A DNA stretch of 29,986 nucleotides from a virus (IMGVR_UViG_3300037264_001775:1-29986); one strand, 5' to 3'; positions 24,489 to 29,986 are shown, counted from the stretch's first letter. Translations and numbers: made by a program. Notes: generated by a model not told the origin, from the letters alone.

Positions 24489-24540
24489 CACTTTGACAAT
24501 CGAACACTCCACTCCACCTTTAGCGGGAAAGGATGATGGG

Positions 24541-24783
24541 ATGCCAGACATATACGACCTGTGGAACCCCGCCGGAGGCGGCCACGTCACATGGTATGAG
24601 AGGCTGCCGTTGGAGGTTCAACTGTTCCTTCAGCGGGTCGCCGAAATCGTGGTTGAGAAAGGCCGGGAGCCTAACTGGGCTGGTGTCCTCCGCCGGATCA
24701 GACAGGAGTGGCCCGACTACGCGCCGTCCGCGGTGGGAACCGTGAAAGACACTGTCCGTCGGCTGGTCGAAACCAGTGGTTGA
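24541..24783 (+). CDS. Hypothetical helical protein
   Basis: 80 residues from ATG with AAAGGA at 24528-24533, 7 bases upstream. Composition is charged and aromatic (YERLPLEVQLFLQRVAEIVV, RRIRQEWPDYAPSAVGTVKD). The basic helical end would fit a small DNA-associated protein. It overlaps the exonuclease gene by 8 bases, so the two may act together. I see no named domain. Confidence 0.6.
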   Translation: MPDIYDLWNPAGGGHVTWYERLPLEVQLFLQRVAEIVVEKGREPNWAGVLRRIRQEWPDYAPSAVGTVKDTVRRLVETSG

Positions 24784-25564
24784 CGTCGACGACCTGTTCC
24801 CCCGTCCTCTGAAACTCCTGTTCTACGACATTGAGACCGCTCCGCTGCTCGGATGGTTCTGGCAGCTCAAACAGGACTACATCTCGCCTGACATGGTGGA
24901 GTCGGACTGGTTCATGCTCTGCTGGTCGGCGAAATGGTCCGACAACCCTGAGGTGATTTCGAAGGTTGTCACCCCGGCGGAGGCGAAACAGGAGAACGAC
25001 AAGCGGATTGTTGAGGGGCTCGCCGACCTGATACGCCAAGCCGACATCACTGTCGCCCACAACGGCAACGGGTTCGACGCGAAAATGTTGAACACCCGCC
25101 TCGTCTACCACAACCTCCAACCCATCGGGCAAACCCAAACCATCGACACTCTGACCGTCGCCCGTTCCACGTTCCGGTTCACCTCCAACAAACTCGACTA
25201 CCTGGCCCGCTTCCTCGGGTATGAAGGGAAACACCAAACCACTTTCAATTTGTGGCGTGACTCGGTGCGAGGCTCGAAGAAGGCTCTCGACCAGATGGTC
25301 GCTTACAACCGCAACGACGTCATCCTCCTCGAGGAAGTGTTCCACCGGTTGAAACCACACGCCAAATCGCTGCCGCGGCTGGTCGACGCGGTCTCGTATT
25401 TGCAGGAGGTTTGCCCCACTTGCGGTTCTTCTAAGCATGTGAAAGACGGTTTTTATCGGTCGAAGGCGGCGACGTTCCCCCGGTTCCGATGTCATTCCTG
25501 CGGCCGCCGGTTCCGGGGTCGCCTGTCGGTCGGCTCCGCGAAAACTGCGGGGGTGGCGCTTTAA
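24776..25564 (+). CDS. DnaQ-like 3'-5' exonuclease with C-terminal zinc ribbon
   Basis: 262 residues. The exonuclease core carries the metal ligands in order: FYDIET (D18, E20), AHNGNGFDAKML (N96-D101, with D101 the likely ligand), and MVAYNRNDVILL (Y177, D181), matching the DEDDy layout of RNase H-like 3'-5' exonucleases, including predicted YprB-type. Residues 212-250 add a zinc ribbon (C213, C216 and C239, C242) with a basic end RRFRGRL, probably for nucleic acid binding. GTG start 8 bases inside the previous gene. It lies outside the recombination block, between lysis genes and two hairpins. Confidence 0.8.
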   Translation: MVDVDDLFPRPLKLLFYDIETAPLLGWFWQLKQDYISPDMVESDWFMLCWSAKWSDNPEVISKVVTPAEAKQENDKRIVEGLADLIRQADITVAHNGNGFDAKMLNTRLVYHNLQPIGQTQTIDTLTVARSTFRFTSNKLDYLARFLGYEGKHQTTFNLWRDSVRGSKKALDQMVAYNRNDVILLEEVFHRLKPHAKSLPRLVDAVSYLQEVCPTCGSSKHVKDGFYRSKAATFPRFRCHSCGRRFRGRLSVGSAKTAGVAL

Positions 25565-25612
25565 CTTCCCGTTTCGGACCCGGACCCTTCCCCGGCTTCG
25601 ACGGGACCATCA

Positions 25613-25651
25613 GGATGGGGGGGCGTGTCCCGCCCCACGCTCCCCCCATCC
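25613..25651 (+). terminator. Very stable GC stem-loop
   Basis: GGATGGGGGG (25613-25622) pairs with CCCCCCATCC (25642-25651), then GCGTG with CACGC, with one bulged T and a loop of about eight bases. The 15-bp stem with ten consecutive GC-rich pairs is far above random. No U tract; it precedes the AGGAGG of the next gene, so it could block read-through, or shield or expose that ribosome site. Confidence 0.65.
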
Positions 25652-25668
25652 ACTCTCAGGAGGTCCAA

Positions 25669-25833
25669 TTGGAACGTTTACGCACCGGGCCTATCGCCGC
25701 GGTGTCCTGTCCGGTTTGTGGAGTGTCCGACAGCGCAGACGCGTTCTTCGTGAAAGACCCCGCCGACGGGAGCCTGGTCTGCACTGTTCTCCGCTGTGTG
25801 GTGGCCGCCGCTCTCCTGTTGTGCCCCCCGTGA
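25669..25833 (+). CDS. Small Cys-containing protein, TTG start
   Basis: 54 residues from a TTG preceded at 5 bases by a perfect AGGAGG (25658-25663); no ATG or GTG fits. Cys14/Cys17 (CPVCG) with Cys38/Cys43 may form a zinc ribbon, followed by a hydrophobic tail (VVAAALLLCPP). Function unknown; it belongs to the lysis-side string after the stem-loop. Confidence 0.55.
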   Translation: MERLRTGPIAAVSCPVCGVSDSADAFFVKDPADGSLVCTVLRCVVAAALLLCPP

Positions 25834-25866
25834 TGTACGTCGCGTACCTGAAATTGGAGGAGAGCG

Positions 25867-26124
25867 TTGAGATCGTTTGACTGGTCGGCTTGGCGTCTGG
25901 ATTGGGCGACGTGGGGTTGGATCGGGTGGATCCTGTTCTTCGGGGTATGGGAGACTGCGACGTTGCTGGCCGGAACCCAACAGGAGTTGACCGAGCATCT
26001 GCGGCCGGTGTTCCTGTTCGCTCCGCCGACCTGGTTTATGGCGGTCGGATTGTGGTTGTGGTTGGGGGTCCACTTGTTGTGGCCGCCATTGGAATCGTGG
26101 ATTCAACATTCGGTAGGCGGGTAG
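25867..26124 (+). CDS. Trp-rich two-pass membrane protein
   Basis: 85 residues from TTG with GGAGGA at 25856-25861, 5 bases upstream. Twelve Trp residues in 85 (for example at 6, 9, 13, 16, 18, 21). Two hydrophobic segments, about 17-35 (WGWIGWILFFGVWETATLL) and 55-73 (TWFMAVGLWLWLGVHLL). It is a candidate second holin or antiholin, last gene before the terminators. The Trp load is unusual for a holin, so another membrane role is possible. Confidence 0.62.
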   Translation: MRSFDWSAWRLDWATWGWIGWILFFGVWETATLLAGTQQELTEHLRPVFLFAPPTWFMAVGLWLWLGVHLLWPPLESWIQHSVGG

Positions 26125-26125
26125 G

Positions 26126-26148
26126 CGAAGGTTGCGGCTCAACCTTCG
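26126..26148 (+). terminator. First of two tandem terminator-like hairpins
   Basis: CGAAGGTTG pairs perfectly with CAACCTTCG (9 bp) around a CGGCT loop, just after the stop of the last rightward gene. No U tract directly after it. It works best read as the first of a tandem pair with 26157-26185, at the junction where rightward and leftward transcription converge. Confidence 0.65.
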
Positions 26149-26156
26149 GTTGGACC

Positions 26157-26185
26157 AGCCCTCACCCCTCACGGGTGGGGGCTTT
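26157..26185 (+). terminator. Terminator between convergent gene blocks
   Basis: AGCCCTCACCC pairs with GGGTGGGGGCT (11 bp with one T-G wobble) around a CTCAC loop, followed by TTT. It can act on rightward transcripts, and its reverse complement sits 7 bases past the stop of the leftward 26192-26314 gene, so it could serve both directions. Confidence 0.75.
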
Positions 26186-26191
26186 CGCCGT

Positions 26192-26314
26192 TTAGAACAG
26201 GTAGTTCCAGATGGTTGCCACGTCGTCAAAGAAATCGTCGGTCAACCAGACGAACACGACAACCGGAATAACCACCGCGGCGACAATCAGTACCGTCCGA
26301 GTGTTCTGGCTCAT
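26192..26314 (-). CDS. 40-residue single-pass membrane protein downstream of integrase
   Basis: On the minus strand an ATG begins at the base after the integrase stop codon and a 40-residue frame ends at TAA 7 bases before the terminator. The product has one membrane segment (TVLIVAAVVIPVVVFVWLT) followed by an acidic, aromatic tail (DDFFDDVATIWNYLF). It would be expressed from the prophage with the repressor and integrase, so a lysogen-expressed membrane function such as superinfection exclusion is a reasonable guess, not shown. Confidence 0.6.
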   Translation of the reverse strand: MSQNTRTVLIVAAVVIPVVVFVWLTDDFFDDVATIWNYLF

Positions 26315-27124
26315 TCAATCAAGATAGTCCAATGAGGCTACCGCTTCGCACAGGCGTTCCCCCGTGGTCCGAGTGTAAATGGCTGTGGTTTCTGGCCGGG
26401 AGTGTCCGGCGAACTCCTGGGTGGTACGCAAATCTCGAGTGTGGTCGTTCATCGTCGCCAAACAAGTGTGCCTGAGCTGGTGGGGTCTGGTAACTCGCAC
26501 TCCCGCCGCAACGGAAACGGTTTCTACCCATGTCCATACGGTTGCCGGGTGACAGTAGGCCCGCCCTTTCGCCCCGGGGAACACGTAGACGTACGCGGAG
26601 ACGTGAGCCCGCAGTTGGTCGGCGAGTGACGGGTGGACGGGCAGGGTCCGCGACCGTGACCCTTTCCCCATGATGGTCACCCACTCTAAATCACGGTCGA
26701 AGCTATCCCACCGCAGTTTGGCTATCTCCTCCCGGCGTAACGCCAGGTACAACCCGAGAAGCACCGCGCCGCCTTCCGGCCACCACCCCCTCGCGGTTTT
26801 CGCGAGGAGGCGGGCTTCGTCGGATTCCAGTCCGCGGTAATGGCCCAACGGTTTCGGCGGAACTCGAATCGCCCGGGCCGGGCCGACCACATCATGGAGC
26901 TGCCAGTAGTGGACGAGGGCGGTGCGGAGTTGGCGGCGGGTGGATGTGGTATACGGGAAACTGTTGGCGAGTTCGGCGGCTTGGGACGGGGTCAACTGTT
27001 GAAGGTCCCAACCCTGCCCGGTAGCAAGAGTTTCCGCCCGGTCCAGTTTCCCCCGGTAGATGGAAACCGTTTTGTCTGTCAACCCTTGCGCGAGCAGCCA
27101 CTCAGTGTAGGTATCTGCCACCAT
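26315..27124 (-). CDS. int: Tyrosine recombinase (phage integrase)
   Basis: Integrates and excises the phage genome by strand exchange at att sites. 269 residues. The N-terminal SAM-like core-binding domain covers about 1-85 (YTEWLLAQGLTDKTVSIYRG). Catalytic residues: R130 in LALRREEI, K154 in GKGSRSRT, H215 and R218 in HQLRHT, H241 in GHSRPET, and the nucleophile Y250 in AIYTRT. There is no clear arm-type DNA-binding domain, so it is of the compact, Xer-like size. It lies 17 bases downstream of the repressor gene and is probably cotranscribed with it. Confidence 0.93.
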   Translation of the reverse strand: MVADTYTEWLLAQGLTDKTVSIYRGKLDRAETLATGQGWDLQQLTPSQAAELANSFPYTTSTRRQLRTALVHYWQLHDVVGPARAIRVPPKPLGHYRGLESDEARLLAKTARGWWPEGGAVLLGLYLALRREEIAKLRWDSFDRDLEWVTIMGKGSRSRTLPVHPSLADQLRAHVSAYVYVFPGAKGRAYCHPATVWTWVETVSVAAGVRVTRPHQLRHTCLATMNDHTRDLRTTQEFAGHSRPETTAIYTRTTGERLCEAVASLDYLD

Positions 27125-27141
27125 CAGGGCAGGGCTAGAAG

Positions 27142-27468
27142 CTAGACGGCGGGGCGTGGAGTGGGATAGGGCTTAAGCCCTAAAAGCCGATCGCGATAAC
27201 CCGGCTTAACGCGGTCCCAGTCGTCGGGTGTCGCCCCGGACAGCCAGGCGGCGTCCCGGTGGAGGATGGTCTCGAGGGCTTTCATCTCCCGGTGCCAGAT
27301 GTCCCGCTCACCCTTCTCGATCACTGAGATGATGTTGTGTGAGATGACCTCCCCGGTCAGCTCCGATACTCTCCGGGCAAGTTGCTTCTGTGTGAGCCCG
27401 AGAGTGACACGAGCCCTTTTCAGCCGCATCCCCTGAAGCTCTAATTGTCCCGCCGTTTGCAGCGTCAT
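27142..27468 (-). CDS. XRE/Cro-CI helix-turn-helix repressor
   Basis: 108 residues. Residues 18-60 form a clear Cro/CI-type helix-turn-helix: KRARVTLGLTQKQLARRVSE then ISHNIISVIEKGERDIW. The C-terminal 45 residues are small and basic, without a LexA-like peptidase motif, so SOS-type self-cleavage is not expected. It is transcribed left from P-left at 27502-27531 and is the likely immunity repressor acting at the operators between 27500 and 27620. Confidence 0.8.
   Translation of the reverse strand: MTLQTAGQLELQGMRLKRARVTLGLTQKQLARRVSELTGEVISHNIISVIEKGERDIWHREMKALETILHRDAAWLSGATPDDWDRVKPGYRDRLLGLKPYPTPRPAV
27167..27182. repeat. Perfect 16-bp palindrome in the repressor 3' end
   Basis: TAGGGCTTAAGCCCTA is fully self-complementary and sits inside the last codons of the repressor gene, 40 bases from the integrase start. 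A perfect 16-bp palindrome is rare by chance and is a candidate regulator site or part of an attP core. Confidence 0.6.
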
Positions 27469-27501
27469 GTCCGCTTCCCTTTCGCCATTGGGGTACCCGT
27501 G

Positions 27502-27531
27502 AATTTACTCGCCCAAACTAGTGCTTGTCAA
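27502..27531 (-). promoter_or_regulatory. P-left, repressor promoter
   Basis: On the minus strand a perfect -35 TTGACA (27526-27531) is followed after an 18-base spacer by TAAATT (27502-27507), four of six -10 matches. It fires towards the repressor gene start at 27468. Confidence 0.6.
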
Positions 27532-27609
27532 CCGTTCGGAGAATGTTTCACGCAGAGTGCTTGACATGTTTCTGCGAGTGGCCTAGATTCATGTTCACAA
27601 GAACCGTTC
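27530..27609. promoter_or_regulatory. Candidate operator repeats in the divergent promoter region
   Basis: AACCGTTC occurs at 27530-27537 and again at 27602-27609. AGTGCTTG is repeated next to each -35 box (near 27520 and 27555). GTTC-ACAA-GAAC (27593-27604) and CACGCGTG (27609-27616) are inverted repeats. These are plausible repressor or Cro sites flanking both promoters; assignment is by position only. Confidence 0.45.
27561..27589 (+). promoter_or_regulatory. P-right, early promoter
   Basis: TTGACA (27561-27566), a 17-base spacer and TAGATT (27584-27589; four of six -10 matches). This is the strongest sigma-70-like promoter I noticed in the window. It drives the small HTH gene at 27628 and the early genes. 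Confidence 0.75.
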
Positions 27610-27627
27610 ACGCGTGGAAGGGTCGAC

Positions 27628-27780
27628 ATGGCTTCTCGAGAATCGAAACGGGACGCGGTCCGCAAACTCCACGAGGCAGGCCAAACCGTCCGACAAATCG
27701 CCCGGACCCTCGACATTTCCACCCAAGGCGTCCACTACCACCTCCACAAACTAGGGGTCGACACTTCGAGGCGGCCATGA
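27628..27780 (+). CDS. 50-residue helix-turn-helix protein, first early gene
   Basis: ATG with GGAAGGG at 27616-27622. The product has a resolvase/Hin-like helix-turn-helix at about 19-43: QTVRQIARTLDISTQGVHYH then HLHKLG. As the first gene of the rightward operon it is in the place of Cro or an excisionase. The size (50) is close to the smallest DNA-binding phage regulators. Other frames in this region open longer reading frames, but they begin upstream of the promoter -35 and are not credible. ATGA overlap with the next gene. Confidence 0.78.
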   Translation: MASRESKRDAVRKLHEAGQTVRQIARTLDISTQGVHYHLHKLGVDTSRRP

Positions 27781-28031
27781 CCACCGGCCCGGCCCTTCTC
27801 ATCGTCAACTGCCCATACCACGACCATTGGATACGGCTCGGCATGTTCTCCGCCGTCTACCGGTCCTGTCCCGTCTGCAAATACTGCGTCCGCTGCAAAG
27901 CTGCGAAACGACCGCTTTTTAGCAGGCATACGCACGGCCAATACAACTTCACCGAAACAGAACTGACCACGGCGACAGACTGGCCCCGCCCGTTCGGTGG
28001 GAGACTCGACATCTACGGGGCCGACGTATGA
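27777..28031 (+). CDS. Cys-rich small protein, zinc-ribbon like
   Basis: 84 residues from ATG in an ATGA overlap with the HTH gene. Cys12/His15 and Cys31, 34, 37 and 40 (CPVCKYCVRC) suggest bound zinc, followed by a basic stretch KAAKRPLFSRHTHGQY. Function unknown; early regulatory role inferred from location. ATGA overlap with the next gene. Confidence 0.68.
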   Translation: MTTGPALLIVNCPYHDHWIRLGMFSAVYRSCPVCKYCVRCKAAKRPLFSRHTHGQYNFTETELTTATDWPRPFGGRLDIYGADV

Positions 28032-28243
28032 ACCTCGACGTCTGCCCGGACTGCGGCGGAGACGTGGTCATGGTCGAAGGCACCCTCGAAGACTTCCACT
28101 CGCAATGCGAATCCTGCGGCCAGGAGTACGCCACCCCGGACATGAGACGGTGGCGGAAAGTCGACACTGTCCGCCTTGCAGCCTGGGTTTTGGTGGCCGC
28201 CGTCTGGTATACGGCGGGTGTCCTGGTCGGCGGCCAGTTTTGA
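28028..28243 (+). CDS. Zinc-ribbon protein with C-terminal membrane segment
   Basis: 71 residues. A zinc ribbon (Cys6, Cys9 in CPDCGG; Cys27, Cys30 in CESCG) is followed by a linker and one hydrophobic segment (about 49-69; LAAWVLVAAVWYTAGVLVGG). A zinc ribbon tied to a membrane anchor is unusual for an early phage protein, and resembles some small bacterial regulators. TTGA overlap with the next gene. Confidence 0.7.
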   Translation: MNLDVCPDCGGDVVMVEGTLEDFHSQCESCGQEYATPDMRRWRKVDTVRLAAWVLVAAVWYTAGVLVGGQF

Positions 28244-28620
28244 CCATCTTCCATCCGATAAGCCAGGATCGCTGCGACGGCTGCGGCCGCAACCGGTCCG
28301 GCTACTACCTGCGGCGCCATCCGCACATGGCCGCCGCCTTCCGCTCCGGTGTTCCTCTCCCCACTATTGCTGCCGCCTACGGGATGAGCCAACAGTGGGC
28401 GTTGAAACTGATCCAAGAACAGTTCGGGCTCGACGCGGTACGCGAGGTTCAGGAGGCCCACCGGGTGGGTTATGAGCCGGACTGTGACATGTGCGGTAAC
28501 CCGGTCGCCGACGACCAGTACGAGTTTGTGAACGACCAGAAAGTCCATTCGGATTGCCTGTTCGGGGATGACGACGTGTTCACCGAAGCTGAAATTCGAG
28601 ACAGATTGCTCGACCGGTGA
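28240..28620 (+). CDS. Zinc-finger and helix-turn-helix protein, TTG start
   Basis: 126 residues from a TTG in a 4-base overlap with the previous stop. Cys12/Cys15 (CDGCG), a helix-turn-helix at about 39-62 (PLPTIAAAYGMSQQWALKLI), and Cys82, Cys85, His103, Cys106 (CDMCGNP, VHSDCL), a treble-clef-like cluster. Likely DNA-binding early regulator. GTGA overlap with the recombination gene. Confidence 0.7.
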   Translation: MTIFHPISQDRCDGCGRNRSGYYLRRHPHMAAAFRSGVPLPTIAAAYGMSQQWALKLIQEQFGLDAVREVQEAHRVGYEPDCDMCGNPVADDQYEFVNDQKVHSDCLFGDDDVFTEAEIRDRLLDR

Positions 28621-29075
28621 GTGACCTTCGTCAACTAGCCGAACCGTTCCCTGCGGCCCTGGTGAAGAGACCGCCGCAAGGGAAATACGGCTCTTACGTT
28701 TCCCACTCCACGGTCAACGAGCGGGCTCTGTCGATTGTCGGACCGTTCTCGTTCGAGGTTGTCCAAGTCATTCGAGGTCACGCCGACAGTGTCATCATCA
28801 ACAAGGGGAAGGAAACCGAACGGACGTATGAATCCCGCGAGGCGGTGGTCGGTTGCCTCGCCCGGTTGACCGTTGACATTGACGGGCGGACCGTCACCAT
28901 TATCGAGGCGGGCGATGTCGAAGGAGCCGCCGGCCAGGACGACGGCGCCAATCTGAAAGAGGCGTCGTCCGACGCCTTCAAGCGGTGCTGGATGAGGACC
29001 GGTCTCGGCCTCCACTTGTGGTCTCAAAATGACTATTTCCTGGCGTATCAACTCGATAAGGACAGCGGCGTGTGA
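28617..29075 (+). CDS. Rad52-like single-strand annealing protein
   Basis: 152 residues, GTG start overlapping the previous stop. The pattern YGSYVSHSTVNERALSIVG (24-42) with LKEASSDAFKRCWMRTGLGL (113-132) and QNDYFLAYQLDKDSG matches the Rad52/22-type annealing fold (the Lys/Arg-rich KEA..DA.KR..R..G stretch lines the DNA groove). It probably anneals complementary strands in phage recombination and replication. No exonuclease partner of Red type is seen next to it; the DnaQ-like gene at 24776 could serve, but is 3 kb away. Confidence 0.72.
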   Translation: MSDLRQLAEPFPAALVKRPPQGKYGSYVSHSTVNERALSIVGPFSFEVVQVIRGHADSVIINKGKETERTYESREAVVGCLARLTVDIDGRTVTIIEAGDVEGAAGQDDGANLKEASSDAFKRCWMRTGLGLHLWSQNDYFLAYQLDKDSGV

Positions 29076-29242
29076 GTGCCCTGCTGTTGGACCGGACATT
29101 CTGGCTTGAGGTCGGGTTCCGCGCCGCCCTCCACGCCGAAACCTGTCAACGGGACCTCCGCTGGTTTCAAGGTTTGGACTGGAAACACCAGCCAAAGGAA
29201 GGAGGCTCCCAAAATGAGCCGCAGACCAATCCGCCAGGGTGA
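29072..29242 (+). CDS. Hypothetical 56-residue protein
   Basis: GTG in a GTGA overlap with the Rad52-like gene. Product starts MSALLLDRTFWLEVGFRAAL and ends Pro/Asn-rich. Its 3' end overlaps the next gene by 29 bases. Coupled position is the only support; no family. Confidence 0.5.
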   Translation: MSALLLDRTFWLEVGFRAALHAETCQRDLRWFQGLDWKHQPKEGGSQNEPQTNPPG

Positions 29243-29537
29243 CGTGACCCTCTACCCGGTAGACCGGCTGCCCGCTGGACTGCCCAAACAAGCCCGTATC
29301 CGGGGGCGGATCGTCGTCCAGGAGGGCGAAGCCACCGGCCACGCCCACGCCGTTTTGGACCGGGGAGCCGACCTCTACGGGACAGAACTGGAAACCCGGT
29401 TCCTCCAAGTGCTCACCGAAGGCGGAGTCGCACTGATCCATGAGGAGCACGACACGATCACCATTCCTGGAGGAGTGTACGAGGTGCGGATCGGCCGGGT
29501 GTGGGAGCCGGAAGGCGTCCGAAACGTTGCGGATTGA
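29214..29537 (+). CDS. Conserved small phage protein, function unknown
   Basis: 107 residues from ATG with GGAGG at 29201-29205; earlier in-frame residues lack a ribosome site. The pattern RQGDVTLYPVDRLP, EGEATGHAHAV, ELETRFLQVL, HEEHDTITIPGG, YEVRIGRVWEPE belongs to a family often seen in actinophages and their hosts next to DUF6745-like proteins, as here. It is beta-rich with conserved His, possibly a metal-dependent or binding fold, but no reaction is established. Confidence 0.7.
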   Translation: MSRRPIRQGDVTLYPVDRLPAGLPKQARIRGRIVVQEGEATGHAHAVLDRGADLYGTELETRFLQVLTEGGVALIHEEHDTITIPGGVYEVRIGRVWEPEGVRNVAD

Positions 29538-29986
29538 CCGGCTAACCGCCGAACAGGAAGCCCTCCTCCCGGTGGTACGGGACGAATGGTTACAAGCAGG
29601 ATTGTCTACTGAACCTGCAGACCGTTCGCGGGCTAAGGCTGGCGTCCGGGCCGCGTATGTGCGGGCTGGCCTTGAACCTCCCGTCGTTGTCGTGTGGCTT
29701 GATTCGCCGGAATCGGGTCTTTTCGCTGTGAACATGCTCCATCAGGTCTGGGGTCAGGTCTCGGATCAGGTCTGGGATCAGGTCCGGGGTCAGGTCCGGG
29801 GTCAGGTCTGGGATCAGGTCTGGGGTCAGGTCCGGGGTCAGGTCTGGGGTCAGGTCCGGGGTCAGGTCTCGGGTCAGGTCTCGGGTCAGGTCTGGGGTCA
29901 GGTCCGGGGTCAGGTCTGGGGTCAGGTCTCGGGTCAGGTCTGGGATCAGGTCCGGGGTCAGGTCTCGGGTCAGGTCTGGGATCAGG
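29527..29986 (+). CDS. DUF6745-like protein with tetrapeptide repeats, truncated by the window end
   Basis: A TTG at 29527 opens a frame that runs off the right edge. Residues 2-70 match my memory of the DUF6745 N terminus: [56 protein letters not shown]. From about residue 72 the protein becomes (W/R/S)(G/D)QV repeated about 20 times. The start is uncertain because GGAAGG at 29510-29515 is 11 bases away. Repeats of this type are known in DUF6745; their role is unknown. Confidence 0.75.
   Translation, partial: MRIDRLTAEQEALLPVVRDEWLQAGLSTEPADRSRAKAGVRAAYVRAGLEPPVVVVWLDSPESGLFAVNMLHQVWGQVSDQVWDQVRGQVRGQVWDQVWGQVRGQVWGQVRGQVSGQVSGQVWGQVRGQVWGQVSGQVWDQVRGQVSGQVWDQ
29743..29986 (+). repeat. 12-bp tandem repeat, about 20 copies
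   Basis: CAGGTCTGGGGT-type units, each encoding QV(W/R/S)(G/D), fill the end of the window. Only three positions vary (TGG, CGG or TCG, and GGT or GAT), showing repeated duplication of near-identical units. It is in frame throughout, so copy number can change without frame loss. Confidence 0.92.

Noticed and set aside
24493-24524. TTGACA before the 24541 gene as a promoter
   Set aside because: The -35 is perfect but no convincing -10 lies at 16-18 bases (ACCTTT/CCTTTA at best).
25833-25880. 15-residue ATG frame between 25669 and 25867 genes
   Set aside because: Too short to support; may act only as a coupling leader.
27525-27776. Upstream extension of the 27777 gene
   Set aside because: It would start upstream of the promoter -35 box and overlap the real HTH gene at 27628.
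29743-29986. CRISPR array
   Set aside because: Units are 12 bp, contiguous without spacers and encode a continuous protein repeat.
1-29986. tRNA, rRNA or IS elements
   Set aside because: No cloverleaf, ribosomal sequence, transposase or terminal inverted repeats were noticed; a covariance-model scan was not possible.

Overview
This window is most of the genome of a temperate, long-tailed, double-stranded DNA phage, or the equivalent prophage. It probably infects a high-GC actinobacterium. Supporting features are an HK97-type terminase, portal, protease and capsid block, a tape measure and tail tube, an M15-type endolysin, a tyrosine integrase with a neighbouring repressor, GC-rich codon use, frequent GTG and TTG starts, and many ATGA, GTGA and TAATG gene overlaps. 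I saw no tRNA, rRNA, CRISPR array or IS element. The right edge cuts through a repetitive open reading frame, so the element continues beyond the window.

Layout: 32-5251 is the packaging and head block (small protein, large terminase, a tiny membrane protein, portal, protease, major capsid), closed by a hairpin. 5357-10258 is an accessory cassette of tightly overlapped genes: a two-domain glycosyltransferase, two short paralogous GT-A glycosyltransferases flanking a CmcI-type methyltransferase-like enzyme, a sugar-nucleotide epimerase/dehydratase and several small unknowns. 10258-16005 encodes structural or surface proteins. These include a membrane-anchored protein with a mucin-like Thr/Ser stalk and a beta-helix resembling the animal G8/CEMIP/TMEM2 family, a fibre ending in a glycine-rich lattice, and a fibre built from about ten 22-residue repeats. 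16002-23468 holds the head-tail connector, tail terminator candidate, two paralogous tail-tube-like proteins, a short tape measure, and baseplate or tail-tip proteins. 23468-26124 holds the endolysin, holin-like membrane proteins and a DnaQ-like exonuclease with a zinc ribbon. 26126-26185 carries tandem terminator hairpins facing the leftward lysogeny block (repressor, integrase, 40-residue membrane protein). Rightward early genes start at 27628 from a near-consensus promoter and encode small helix-turn-helix and zinc-ribbon proteins, a Rad52-like annealing protein, a conserved small phage protein and a DUF6745-like protein with about twenty 4-residue repeats.

How it may work together: divergent promoters at 27502-27589 would switch between the repressor/integrase arm and the early arm. 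The sugar cassette lies between the capsid gene and the surface-protein genes, in the same coupled run of genes. The simplest inference is that it makes and attaches a sugar to virion proteins or to the Thr/Ser stalk protein. That cassette plus the stalked beta-helix protein is the most promising undescribed system here.
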